The notes below the pieces were generated by a model, which worked only from the letters and a program-made list of their open reading frames with translations, made no database searches and was not told where the DNA came from. This document shows positions 18,169 through 28,078 of a stretch of DNA of 64,000 nt, in pieces. How positions within the stretch are numbered: position 1 is the stretch's first letter; each line of letters begins with the position of its first letter. The translations under genes and the position numbers were made by a program. This DNA is from Streptomyces sp. NBC_01465 (GTDB lineage Bacteria > Actinomycetota > Actinomycetes > Streptomycetales > Streptomycetaceae): assembly GCF_036227325.1 (NCBI RefSeq), contig NZ_CP109467.1, positions 3,286,001-3,350,000 on the forward strand, read 5' to 3'.

Positions 18169-19500
18169 GTGAACCGCAGTTGGAGCAGAACGACTCTTTC
18201 CATAGCCGGTGCCGCCACCGCCCTCGCCGTCCTCACGGCCTGCGGCGGCAGCGGCGACGACTCCTCCGACGGTGGCGGCACGGGCAGCGCCGCCAAGCCC
18301 GTGACCATCACCTTCTGGGGCTGGGCCAAGGGCACCAAGGAGGTCGTGGACGCGTTCAACGCCTCGCACAAGAACATCAAGGTGAAGTTCGAGGAGACCC
18401 CGTCCGGCAACGCCGGCGGCTACGCCAAGATCTCCAACGCGATCAAGGCGGGCAACGCCCCCGACCTGGTCTCCGTCGAGTACCCGCAGCTCCCGGAGTA
18501 CGTCAGCCAGGGCGGGTTCCAGGACATCAGCAAGTACCTGACCGACGACGTCAAGAAGAAGGTCCTCCCGCAGGCGATCGAGCAGACGACGCTCGGCGGC
18601 AAGAACTGGGCCGTCCCCTTCGACGCCGCACCGCAGGCCTTCTTCTACCGCAAAGACCTGTTCACCAAGTACGACGTCGCGGTCCCCAAGACCTGGGACG
18701 AGTTCAAGGCCGCCGCCGAGAAGATCAAGAAGGCCGACTCCAAGGCCCGCATCGGCACCTTCTTCCCCGACGACCCGACCACCTTCCAGGCCATGGTCTG
18801 GCAGGCCGGCGCCCAGTGGTTCAAGGCCGACGGCGACACCTGGAAGATCAACACCACGGACGCCGCCACCACCAAGGTCGCCGACTACTGGCAGGGCCTG
18901 GTCAAGGACGGTCTGGTCCGCTCGGACGCCTCCTTCTCCCCCGCCTGGACCAACTCCCTGAAGACCGGCGGCACCATCGGCTACCTCGGCGCCTCCTGGG
19001 GCGGTGGCGTCCTCGGCGGGACGCTGCCCGAGCAGAGCGGCAAGTGGGCCGTCGCCCCGATCCCGACGTGGGACGGCAAGCCGGCCAGCGGCATGCTCGG
19101 CGGCACCACCTTCGCCGTGCCGAAGAACAGCGAGAAGGCCGAGGCGGCCACCGAGTTCGCCAAGTGGATGACCACCACGGAGGACGGCATCAAGGCCCGT
19201 ATCTCCTCCGGCACTTCGAGCGCCTTCCCGGCCGCACTCGCCCTGCGCCCCGCCGCCAAGGCAGCCTTCGACACCAAGTTCTACGGCGGCCAGGACATCT
19301 ACCAGATCTTCGAGGACGGCGGCTCGTCCATCAAGCAGGGCTGGACGTGGGGCCCGTCGATGGGCACCACCAACACCACGCTGAAGGACCAGTTCGGCAA
19401 GGTCGCCAGTGGCGGCGCCACCATCCCCGGCGCGGTCAAGGCCGCCCATGACGCGACCGTCGCGGAGCTGACCAAGCGCGGCCTGAAGGTCGAGGACTGA
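18169..19500 (+). CDS. ABC transporter sugar-binding lipoprotein
   Basis: A 443-residue extracellular solute-binding protein (family 1). The lipobox LTAC places the lipid anchor at Cys25. The mature protein begins VTITFWGWAKGTKEVVDAFN, typical of oligosaccharide binders, and later has APQAFFYRKDLFTKYDV. The GTG at 18169 has AGGAG 8 nt before it. It captures the sugar outside the membrane for the two permeases that follow. No ATPase gene is present in the operon, so a shared MsiK-type ATPase is probably used, as for many Streptomyces sugar importers. Confidence 0.93.
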   Translation: MNRSWSRTTLSIAGAATALAVLTACGGSGDDSSDGGGTGSAAKPVTITFWGWAKGTKEVVDAFNASHKNIKVKFEETPSGNAGGYAKISNAIKAGNAPDLVSVEYPQLPEYVSQGGFQDISKYLTDDVKKKVLPQAIEQTTLGGKNWAVPFDAAPQAFFYRKDLFTKYDVAVPKTWDEFKAAAEKIKKADSKARIGTFFPDDPTTFQAMVWQAGAQWFKADGDTWKINTTDAATTKVADYWQGLVKDGLVRSDASFSPAWTNSLKTGGTIGYLGASWGGGVLGGTLPEQSGKWAVAPIPTWDGKPASGMLGGTTFAVPKNSEKAEAATEFAKWMTTTEDGIKARISSGTSSAFPAALALRPAAKAAFDTKFYGGQDIYQIFEDGGSSIKQGWTWGPSMGTTNTTLKDQFGKVASGGATIPGAVKAAHDATVAELTKRGLKVED

Positions 19501-19505
19501 CCCAG

Positions 19506-20393
19506 ATGAAAGCCCGCACCCGCGCCGCCGCGACCCTGCTGACCCCGTTCTTCGTCCTGTTCACCGCGGTGATGCTGATCCCGATCGGATACGCGATCTG
19601 GCTCAGCCTCTTCACCGAGCAGCAGTCGGGGCTCGGATTCGGCGGATCCGAGACGGTCTTCACCGGACTCGGCAACTACACGGCGGCGCTGGGTGACCGG
19701 GTCTTCCGCGACGGCTTCCTCGTCCTCCTCGGCTACTGCGTCATCTACATCCCGCTGATGGTCGGCGGAGCCCTCGCGCTCGCCCTGCTGCTCGACTCGG
19801 CGCTCGCCCGCGCCAAGCGCTTCTTCCAGCTCGCGCTCTTCCTGCCGCACGCCGTGCCCGGCATCATCGCCGCGATGATCTGGCTGTACCTCTACACGCC
19901 CGGTCTCAGCCCCGTCGTCTCCGCGATGCACTCCGGCGGCATCGGCTTCGACTTCTTCTCCCCCTCCGGCGCGCTGCCCTCCGTCGTGAACATCGCGCTG
20001 TGGGAGTGGCTCGGCTACAACATGGTGATCTTCTACGCCGCCCTGCAGGCCATCGACCGCTCCGTGCTCGAAGCGGCCACAGTGGACGGGGCGGGCGGCT
20101 GGCGCACCGCGTTCAGCATCAAACTCCCGCTGATCCGCGCCTCGGTCCTGATGGTCGTGCTCTTCACGATCATCGGCTCGCTGCAGCTGTTCACCGAGCC
20201 GCTGATCCTCAACTCCGGCTCCGGGTCCGCCGTCTCCTCCTCCTGGACACCGAACATGTACGCCTACACCGCGGCCTTCCAGCGCAACGACTTCGGGCTC
20301 GCCGCCGCGGCCTCCGTACTCCTCGCGCTCGCCGCCGCCCTGCTCTCCTTCGTCGTCACCCGCCTCACCGGCCGGAAGGGCAAGAACGCATGA
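19506..20393 (+). CDS. ABC sugar transporter permease, MalF type
   Basis: A 295-residue inner-membrane permease with six hydrophobic segments (first LLTPFFVLFTAVMLIPIGYA). The EAA loop near residue 190 (LEAATVDGAGGWRTAFSIKL) docks the ATPase. It starts 6 bp after the binding-protein stop, and its end overlaps the next start in ATGA. It forms the channel with the next gene product. Confidence 0.93.
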   Translation: MKARTRAAATLLTPFFVLFTAVMLIPIGYAIWLSLFTEQQSGLGFGGSETVFTGLGNYTAALGDRVFRDGFLVLLGYCVIYIPLMVGGALALALLLDSALARAKRFFQLALFLPHAVPGIIAAMIWLYLYTPGLSPVVSAMHSGGIGFDFFSPSGALPSVVNIALWEWLGYNMVIFYAALQAIDRSVLEAATVDGAGGWRTAFSIKLPLIRASVLMVVLFTIIGSLQLFTEPLILNSGSGSAVSSSWTPNMYAYTAAFQRNDFGLAAAASVLLALAAALLSFVVTRLTGRKGKNA

Positions 20394-21247
20394 GCCTCCC
20401 CGCGTCCCGCAAGAGCCCCTGGCTGTCGAAGACCGCCGTCAACGGAGCCCTGCTCCTGGCCGTCCTCTACATGCTCTTCCCGCTCATCTGGCTGGTCACC
20501 GCCGCCACCAAGGACACCGGATCCCTCCTCTCCGGGGACACCTTCTCCTTCAAGGGCTTCGACCTCTCGAAGAACCTCTCCGACATCGCCTCCTACGGGG
20601 ACGGCGTCTACTTCCGCTGGTACGGAAACAGCCTGCTGTACGCGGGAGTCGGCGCCGCCGTCTGCTCCCTCATCTGCGTCGCCGCCGGATACGCCTTCGA
20701 CAAGTACGAGTTCCGGGGCAAGGAGAAGCTCTTCGGCCTGGTCCTGCTGGGCGTGCTCGTCCCCACCACGGCCCTGGCCCTGCCCATGTACCTGCTGGCC
20801 AGCAAGATCGGGATCGTCAACACCTACTGGTCGGTGCTGATCCCGGTCCTGGTCAACCCCTTCGGCGTCTATCTCTCCCGGGTCTTCGCCTCCGGCTACA
20901 TCCCCAACGAGGCCCTCGAAGCCGCCCGTATCGACGGAGCGGGCGAGCTGCGCACCTTCTTCTCCATCGGTCTGCCGATGATGATGCCGGGCTTCGTGAC
21001 CGTCTTCCTCTTCCAGTTCACCGCGATCTGGAACAACTTCTTCCTCCCCCTGGTGATGCTCTCGGACCGCAAGCTCTTCCCGCTGAGCCTCGGCCTGTAC
21101 TCCTGGAACACCAACACCCACAGCGAGCCCAGCTTCTACCCGCTCGTGGTCACCGGTTCCCTCCTCGCCGTCATCCCCCTGATCGTCGCCTTCGTCTCCC
21201 TGCAGCGGCACTGGAAGGCCGGACTCACCGCCGGCAGCGTCAAGTAG
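20390..21247 (+). CDS. ABC sugar transporter permease, MalG type
   Basis: A 285-residue permease with six membrane segments and the EAA loop LEAARIDGAGELRTFFSIGL. The ATG at 20390 overlaps the stop of the upstream permease by 4 bp, giving coupled translation and matched amounts of the two subunits. Imports the oligosaccharide released by the extracellular enzymes of the island. Confidence 0.93.
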   Translation: MSLPASRKSPWLSKTAVNGALLLAVLYMLFPLIWLVTAATKDTGSLLSGDTFSFKGFDLSKNLSDIASYGDGVYFRWYGNSLLYAGVGAAVCSLICVAAGYAFDKYEFRGKEKLFGLVLLGVLVPTTALALPMYLLASKIGIVNTYWSVLIPVLVNPFGVYLSRVFASGYIPNEALEAARIDGAGELRTFFSIGLPMMMPGFVTVFLFQFTAIWNNFFLPLVMLSDRKLFPLSLGLYSWNTNTHSEPSFYPLVVTGSLLAVIPLIVAFVSLQRHWKAGLTAGSVK

Positions 21248-21281
21248 CCCCACAGCGCCCCCAAGGGAGCCACTCACCACC

Positions 21282-22310
21282 ATGCACCCCACCACTGACA
21301 ATCGGCCGTCAGTCCTGCTCGCGATGGGTCCCGGCATCTCCGACCGCCTCCTCGAACCGCGCCACCACACCCGGCTCGAAGCCCTCGCCCGTACGGACTC
21401 CACCCTCGTCGCCCACGACCTGGCGAACCCCACCCCGCGCGTCGCGGCCGCCCTGGCCGAGGCCGACGTCCTCTTCACCTGCTGGGGCGCGACGCCCCTC
21501 ACGCCTCAAGTCCTGGCGGCAGCACCCCGGTTGAAGGCGGTCGTCCACGCGGCGGGCTCGGTCAAGCACCACATCACCGACGCCTGCTGGGAACGCGGCA
21601 TCACGGTCTCCTCGGCGGCCGGCGCCAACGCCCTGCCCGTGGCCGAGTACACCCTCGCCACGATCCTCCTCGCCAACAAGCGCGTCCTGCGCTCCGCCCA
21701 CGTCTACCGCGAGGTCCGCGGCGCCCACGACTGGCGCGACGAGATGGACGGCGCCGGCAACTACCTCCGTACGGTGGGCATCGTCGGCGCCTCCCGCATC
21801 GGCCGCCGCGTCATCGAGCTGCTCCGCCCCTTCGACCTGCAGGTCCTCCTGTACGACCCCTACGTGACCGCCGCCGAAGCAGCGCGACTGGGCGTCGAAT
21901 CGGTCCCGTTGGACGACCTCTGCTCCCGCAGCGACGTCGTCTCGGTGCACGCCCCGCAGCTCCCCGCGACCCACCACATGATCGGCACCCGCCAGCTGTC
22001 GCTGATGCGCACCGGGGCGACCCTGATCAACACGGCCCGCGGCTCGCTGATCGACGAGGCCGCGCTCCTGCGGGAGCTGGTCCCGGGCCGCCTGCACGCC
22101 GTACTGGATGTGACGGACCCCGAACACCCGCCCACCGCATCCCCGTTGTACGACCTGCCGAACGTGCTCCTCACCCCGCACGTGGCAGGCTCACTCGGCA
22201 ACGAACTGCACCGCATGACGGACCAGGCGCTGGACGAGCTCGAGCGCTACGCCGCGGGCCGCCCGTTCGCGGACCCGGTGCACCCGGCGGAGCTGAGCCA
22301 CTCCGCGTAG
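21282..22310 (+). CDS. D-isomer-specific 2-hydroxyacid dehydrogenase family protein
   Basis: A 342-residue NAD-dependent dehydrogenase. The cofactor motif is GIVGASRIGRRVIELL near residue 168. The catalytic set is Arg (NTARGSLIDEAALLRELV), Glu (LDVTDPEHPPTASPLY region) and His (LLTPHVAGS). It is the last gene of the importer operon, 34 bp after the permease, so it probably acts on the imported sugar acid or a breakdown product. This family is common in uronate and aldonate loci; the exact substrate is unknown. Confidence 0.88.
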   Translation: MHPTTDNRPSVLLAMGPGISDRLLEPRHHTRLEALARTDSTLVAHDLANPTPRVAAALAEADVLFTCWGATPLTPQVLAAAPRLKAVVHAAGSVKHHITDACWERGITVSSAAGANALPVAEYTLATILLANKRVLRSAHVYREVRGAHDWRDEMDGAGNYLRTVGIVGASRIGRRVIELLRPFDLQVLLYDPYVTAAEAARLGVESVPLDDLCSRSDVVSVHAPQLPATHHMIGTRQLSLMRTGATLINTARGSLIDEAALLRELVPGRLHAVLDVTDPEHPPTASPLYDLPNVLLTPHVAGSLGNELHRMTDQALDELERYAAGRPFADPVHPAELSHSA

Positions 22311-22328
22311 CACCAGAAGCAGAAAACA

Positions 22329-22366
22329 CCGAGGCCCGGCACCCCCGAAGGGGCGCCGGGCCTCGG
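22329..22366. terminator. Bidirectional terminator between dehydrogenase gene and groEL1
   Basis: CCGAGGCCCGGC at 22329-22340 pairs with GCCGGGCCTCGG at 22355-22366, with further pairing of CCCC/GGGG inside the loop. It lies between converging genes. Confidence 0.9.
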
Positions 22367-22384
22367 CTGCGTACGGAATCAGCG

Positions 22385-24019
<1,635 letters not shown>

Positions 24020-24031
24020 TCAGTCCTCTCG

Positions 24032-24089
24032 AAAAAAAACGAACTGCGCCCCTGCCACCCGGCTGCAATAGCTGGGGCCAGGGGCGCAG
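24032..24089 (-). terminator. Intercistronic hairpin with U-tract between groES and groEL1
   Basis: On the complement, CTGCGCCCCTG and CAGGGGCGCAG (24089-24079 and 24054-24044) form an 11-bp stem. It is followed 4 nt later by eight consecutive T (24039-24032), then the groEL1 leader. This looks like a rho-independent terminator or attenuator inside the operon, unusual in GC-rich Streptomyces DNA. Confidence 0.75.
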
Positions 24090-24110
24090 ATCAAAGCAAT
24101 CTGGGGTGAA

Positions 24111-24419
24111 TTACTTCTCGACGATCGCGAGAACGTCGCGAGCCGAGAGGACGAGGTACTCCTCGCCGTTGTACTTCACCTCGGTGCCGCCGTACTTGCT
24201 GTACAGCACGACATCGCCGGTCTGGACGTCGAGCGGAAGACGCTCGCCGTTCTCGAAGCGGCCCGGGCCCACGGCCAGGACGACGCCCTCCTGGGGCTTC
24301 TCCTTGGCGGTGTCCGGGATGACCAGGCCGGAGGCCGTGGTCTGCTCGGCGTCGAGCGGCTGGACCACAATGCGGTCCTCGAGCGGCTTGATGGCAACCT
24401 TGGAGCTTGCGGTCGACAC
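24111..24419 (-). CDS. groES: Co-chaperonin GroES
   Basis: A 102-residue 10-kDa lid for GroEL. It contains the start motif [20 protein letters not shown], the mobile loop region [19 protein letters not shown], and [17 protein letters not shown]. The start is GTG at 24419 with GGGGGAG upstream. It is the first gene of the operon, with two CIRCE operators and a vegetative promoter just upstream, so heat induction by HrcA release is expected. Confidence 0.97.
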   Translation of the reverse strand: MSTASSKVAIKPLEDRIVVQPLDAEQTTASGLVIPDTAKEKPQEGVVLAVGPGRFENGERLPLDVQTGDVVLYSKYGGTEVKYNGEEYLVLSARDVLAIVEK

Positions 24420-24519
24420 GATCCGGTCTCCCCCTTCGGAGATCTACGGGGTTAACAGTCTGGGGTGGCGACAGGCATGGGCCCGTCGTCGCGGGTGCCG
24501 GACCTGACCAGTCGCACTG

Positions 24520-24546
24520 TTGGCACTCTCCAGTGGGGAGTGCCAG
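24520..24546. promoter_or_regulatory. CIRCE operator 1 (groES-proximal)
   Basis: TTGGCACTC, 9 nt, GAGTGCCAG matches the HrcA-binding CIRCE element (consensus TTAGCACTC-N9-GAGTGCTAA) with two changes. It lies downstream of the -10 box, where a bound repressor would block the polymerase. Confidence 0.9.
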
Positions 24547-24551
24547 ATCCG

Positions 24552-24581
24552 AGACTAGGACGACGGTTAGCACTCGGTCAA
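24552..24581 (-). promoter_or_regulatory. groES-groEL1 promoter
   Basis: On the complement TTGACC (24581-24576), an 18-nt spacer and TAGTCT (24557-24552) form a vegetative-type promoter. The -35 box lies inside the spacer of CIRCE 2 and the start region abuts CIRCE 1. Confidence 0.7.
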
Positions 24582-24593
24582 GCGGAGTGCCAA
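24567..24593. promoter_or_regulatory. CIRCE operator 2 (promoter-overlapping)
   Basis: TTAGCACTC, 9 nt, GAGTGCCAA is a near-perfect CIRCE. It overlaps the -35 box of the groES promoter. Confidence 0.93.
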
Positions 24594-24637
24594 TCCGTCC
24601 CGGGGGCGCGGGGGTGGGTGTCCGGCGCAGGAGGCAG

Positions 24638-24756
24638 CCCCCGGAGGGGCTGAGCAGCTTGTCCAGCTCCGGGCTCGACGACGCGACGGCCGGCGGGGTC
24701 GTGGAGATAGAGCTGCACGACTTCGGTGCCGGCGCGGTCGCCGGTGTCCGCCCCAC
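24638..24756 (-). pseudogene. Remnant of a family 3 glycoside hydrolase C-terminus
   Basis: The complement encodes ADTGDRAGTEVVQLYLHDP, the hallmark of the fibronectin-III-like C-terminal domain of GH3 beta-glucosidases and beta-xylosidases (usually xNTGDRAGxEVVQLYxHDP). Only about 20-36 residues are recognisable. There is no barrel domain, and the frame after HDP no longer fits. It lies at the edge of the xylan island next to the groES control region, so it is probably the scar of a lost hydrolase gene. The rest of the 24594-24898 gap shows nothing else. Confidence 0.55.
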
Positions 24757-24898
24757 CTGGGTATCTCGACTCCCGGTTCGGCACGCCTTCCGGAAATTCT
24801 CCGAAAGCTATCGGTGGACGGCCTCGGAAGTTACGGAAACAGGACGCTGGTGTCAACGGCCCTGGCAGAAAGGGCTGTTCACGACCCCCACCTGAATC

Positions 24899-25891
24899 TC
24901 AGCCGCGCCACACCCCGCGCAGCCACTCCAGCTGTCGGCGTACGTGAACCGCGTCGCCGCCTTCGTGGCCGTTGAACGGGTAGGCGTGGATCTCGTGCGC
25001 CACCGCACCGCCCCCCGCCAGTTCGCCGTAGCGGTGGTACGCCGCATAGGCGCCGCTGGGCGGGCAGACCGTGTCGCGCAGACCGACCCCGAAGTGGGCG
25101 GGGGCCTGCGCGCGGCGGGCGAAGGAGATCCCTTCGACGTAACCGAGCGTGCGGTACGCGGCCTCCTCCGCCCCCCGGTGCACGGCGAGATACGCGGAGA
25201 TCTCCCCGTACGGCGCGGCGTCCGTGAGGTCGAGCGCACGCCTGATCCCGCACAGCAGCGGCGCGGTGACCAGTGCTGCCGCGAGATCGGGGACGAGGCC
25301 CGCGACGGCGAGGGCCACACCTCCGCCCTGACTGTTGCCGCAGACCGCGACCCGCGCCGGGTCCACCCCCTCCAGCGCGCGCAGTGCGGCGACCGCGCAC
25401 ACCGCATCGGTGATCAGGCGCCGGTAGTGGTAGTCGTACGGGTCGAGCAGGCCGCGCACGACGGCACCGGGGCCGCCGGGGGCGCTCGCGTGCGGGTCGG
25501 GGGTCGCACCGCCGTTGCCGTACTGGTCGCCCTGGCCGCGGTTGTCCATGAGCAGGTGCGCATGGCCGGCGTTCGCCCAGACGAGGCGCTCGTGCGGGAG
25601 GCCCCGTCCGCGTCCATATCCGGCGAACTCGACGATCCCCGGCAGGAGTTCGGTGGCTCCTGCCGGCCGGGTGTACCAGGCCCGCACCGGGTCGCCGCCG
25701 AAGCCTCGGAAGGTGATGTCCCAACTCTCCACGAGCGCGAGGCCGTTGTCGGTCCGGCGGACTTCGATCAGTGGTTCGGAGTGCGCCGCGGACGTGAGCG
25801 TGGTCTGCCAGAAGGCATCGAAATCGGCTGGTTCGTCGAGCGGCGGACGGTAGTGCTCCAGTTCGCTCAGGGGCAGGTCGAAGGCGGGCAT
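24899..25891 (-). CDS. Acetylxylan esterase / cephalosporin-C deacetylase family (CE7)
   Basis: A 330-residue alpha/beta hydrolase that removes acetyl groups from xylo-oligosaccharides. CE7 motifs are all present: MDNRGQGDQYG (RGQ motif), the nucleophile elbow CGNSQGGG, the Asp in GLRDTVCPPSG and the His in FNGHEGGD. No signal peptide is seen, so it should act on imported oligomers. I chose the ATG at 25891, with GAGG 5 nt upstream, over a GTG at 25912. It is divergent from the importer operon. Confidence 0.92.
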   Translation of the reverse strand: MPAFDLPLSELEHYRPPLDEPADFDAFWQTTLTSAAHSEPLIEVRRTDNGLALVESWDITFRGFGGDPVRAWYTRPAGATELLPGIVEFAGYGRGRGLPHERLVWANAGHAHLLMDNRGQGDQYGNGGATPDPHASAPGGPGAVVRGLLDPYDYHYRRLITDAVCAVAALRALEGVDPARVAVCGNSQGGGVALAVAGLVPDLAAALVTAPLLCGIRRALDLTDAAPYGEISAYLAVHRGAEEAAYRTLGYVEGISFARRAQAPAHFGVGLRDTVCPPSGAYAAYHRYGELAGGGAVAHEIHAYPFNGHEGGDAVHVRRQLEWLRGVWRG

Positions 25892-25964
25892 GGGCACCTC
25901 ACTGAAGGTCACGGACGTGAATGGAGTTCAACAGACCGACCAACTCCCGCTGGTGCAGGACCCA

Positions 25965-25993
25965 TTGACAGAGGTCGGGAGCGGTCATAAGTT
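25965..25993 (+). promoter_or_regulatory. Promoter of the xylan-island importer operon
   Basis: TTGACA at 25965-25970, a 17-nt spacer and TAAGTT at 25988-25993 give a near-consensus vegetative promoter 85 bp before the first permease gene. Downstream are two direct GGTCAC hexamers (26013-26018 and 26029-26034). Confidence 0.7.
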
Positions 25994-26012
25994 GCGGCGA
26001 CGTTACCGGAAA

Positions 26013-26034
26013 GGTCACGAAAGTTCTCGGTCAC
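26013..26034. promoter_or_regulatory. Direct repeat GGTCAC downstream of the importer promoter
   Basis: GGTCAC at 26013 and 26029, 16 bp apart, just past the expected transcription start. A third copy lies at 25906-25911 next to the esterase start. This is a plausible operator for an unlinked regulator; no regulator gene is in the island. Confidence 0.35.
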
Positions 26035-26078
26035 ATCTATGCCTGCCGTACTGCCCCCCGTGCGATGAAAGGCCCTCC

Positions 26079-27074
26079 ATGAGTTCCCCGACCGTGACCG
26101 GCGAGGTGAAGCACAGCTCACCCGCCCGGCCCGATCGCCCCCCGCCCCCTGCCGGGAAGCACCCCTCCGGCCGCCGCACCTGGCGCCAGTCACTGCGCCG
26201 CGACTGGCAGTTGTACTCGCTGGCCGTGCTGCCCGTGACGTTCTTCCTGGTCTTCCGCTATCTGCCGATGATCGGCAACGTCATCGCGTTCCGCCGCTTC
26301 CAGCCGGGCGGGTCCGTCCTCGGCGAGCACTGGGTGGGCCTTCGCTATGTGCAGATGTTTCTCGAAGACCCCACGTTCTGGCAGGTGTTCCGCAACACGC
26401 TCTGGATCGGTCTGCTGACGCTGGCCTTCTGCTTCCCGATCCCGATCGTGCTCGCGCTGCTGCTCAACGAGGTCCGCACCCGGGCCCTGAAGCGCTTCGT
26501 GCAGTCGGTGTCGTACCTGCCGCACTTCCTCTCCGTCGTGATCGTCGCGGGCATGACGATGCAGATGCTCTCCGGGGACGGTCCGGTCAACCACGCCCTG
26601 ACGTATCTCGGGCACGACAAGATCTCGTTCCTCCAGGAGGCCGGCTGGTTCCGCACGGTCTACGTCTCTTCGGAGATCTGGCAGACCGCGGGCTGGGGCA
26701 CGATCCTCTATCTCGCCGCACTGACCACCATCGACCAGGATCTGTACGAGGCGGCGCGCATCGACGGTGCCAACCGCTGGCAGCAGATGTGGCACGTCAC
26801 GCTGCCCGGCATCCGCCCGACCATGATCACGCTGCTGATCCTCAACATCGGCGCGTTCATGGCGGTCGGCTTCGAGAAGATCATGCTGCTCTACAACCCG
26901 CTGACGTACTCGACGGGCGACGTGGTCTCCACGTACCTCTACCGGACCGGCATCGAGTCCAACAGCTTCAGCTACGCGGCCGCCATCGGCCTCTTCGAGG
27001 CGGTCATCGGCCTGGTCCTGATCACGACCGCCAACCGGCTGTCGCGCCGCACAGTGGGGACGAGCCTGTGGTGA
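26079..27074 (+). CDS. ABC transporter permease, LplB/YteP type
   Basis: A 331-residue inner-membrane permease. After a basic Pro-rich head, membrane segments begin at WQLYSLAVLPVTFFLVFRYL. Six segments follow, with the EAA loop YEAARIDGANRWQQMWHVTL. The sequence type (LPMIGNVIAFRRF, FRYLPM) is that of importers for complex plant oligosaccharides. The ATG at 26079 gives the plausible N-terminus; the frame stays open further upstream without a ribosome-binding site. Its stop overlaps the next gene as GTGA. Confidence 0.92.
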   Translation: MSSPTVTGEVKHSSPARPDRPPPPAGKHPSGRRTWRQSLRRDWQLYSLAVLPVTFFLVFRYLPMIGNVIAFRRFQPGGSVLGEHWVGLRYVQMFLEDPTFWQVFRNTLWIGLLTLAFCFPIPIVLALLLNEVRTRALKRFVQSVSYLPHFLSVVIVAGMTMQMLSGDGPVNHALTYLGHDKISFLQEAGWFRTVYVSSEIWQTAGWGTILYLAALTTIDQDLYEAARIDGANRWQQMWHVTLPGIRPTMITLLILNIGAFMAVGFEKIMLLYNPLTYSTGDVVSTYLYRTGIESNSFSYAAAIGLFEAVIGLVLITTANRLSRRTVGTSLW

Positions 27075-28006
27075 CCCTGACCAGGCCCGCGCCGGCCGAG
27101 CGTCCCCGGCGCCCCGGGCGATCCGGGCGCTCCGTGCACGCGGTCTCGCGCGGCTACCGCGTCTTCCAGACGGTCAACGCCGTCATCCTCACGGGCGTCG
27201 TGGTCGTGACGCTCTATCCGTTCATCAACATCATCGCCCGCTCGTTCAGCGCCGAGTCCCAGATCCGGGCGGGCGAGGTGAACCTGTGGCCCAAGGGCTT
27301 CAACCTCACCACGTACAAGATCATCGCCACGGACGGGATGTTCTGGCGCAACTACGGAAACACCGTCCTGTACACGGTGGTCGGCACCGCCGTCGCCATG
27401 GCGCTGACGACGGTCTACGCCTACGTCCTGTCGAAGAAGGACCTCAAAGGGCGCGGGGTGCTGATCGGCATCGCCGTCTTCACCATGTTCTTCTCCGGCG
27501 GCCTGATCCCCAACTACGTACTGATCAGCAGCCTCGGCATGAAGAACTCCTTGTGGGCGATCGTCGTCCCGAACGCGATCAGCGTCTTCAACCTCCTCGT
27601 CATGAAGGCGTTCTTCGAGTCTCTGCCCAGCGAACTCGAGGAAGCCGCGCAGATCGACGGTCTGTCCACGTACGGCATCCTCTTCCGCATCGTGCTGCCG
27701 CTGTCGAAGGCGGTGATCGCGACGATGACCCTCTTCTACGCGGTGTCGTTCTGGAACTCGTGGTTCAGCGCATTCCTCTACCTCGACAAGGCCGAACTCC
27801 TGCCGGTCACCGTGTACTTGCGCAACCTGATCGCGGGCGCCTCGGGCGGTGTCAGCGCGGGAGCCGACACGGAGCAGCTGAGCCAGGTGGCGGCCAACAT
27901 CCAGTCGGTGACGATCGTGCTCACCGCGCTGCCGATCCTCTGTGTGTACCCCTTCGTGCAGCGGTACTTCGTGTCGGGCGTGATGCTCGGCGCGGTCAAG
28001 GGCTGA
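27071..28006 (+). CDS. ABC transporter permease, YtcP/LplC type
   Basis: A 311-residue partner permease with six membrane segments and the EAA loop LEEAAQIDGLSTYGILFRIV. The GTG at 27071 overlaps the previous stop by 4 bp. The C-terminus FVQRYFVSGVMLGAVKG is typical of the family. It pairs with the permease upstream and the lipoprotein downstream; the ATPase must be supplied from elsewhere (MsiK-type is likely). Confidence 0.92.
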   Translation: MTLTRPAPAERPRRPGRSGRSVHAVSRGYRVFQTVNAVILTGVVVVTLYPFINIIARSFSAESQIRAGEVNLWPKGFNLTTYKIIATDGMFWRNYGNTVLYTVVGTAVAMALTTVYAYVLSKKDLKGRGVLIGIAVFTMFFSGGLIPNYVLISSLGMKNSLWAIVVPNAISVFNLLVMKAFFESLPSELEEAAQIDGLSTYGILFRIVLPLSKAVIATMTLFYAVSFWNSWFSAFLYLDKAELLPVTVYLRNLIAGASGGVSAGADTEQLSQVAANIQSVTIVLTALPILCVYPFVQRYFVSGVMLGAVKG

Positions 28007-28078
28007 GCCCCTTCCCCCGCCCCCCTCGCCTTTGCCCCCTTCCCCCCTTCTTTCACGTACGGAACCCAGGGAGTCCCC

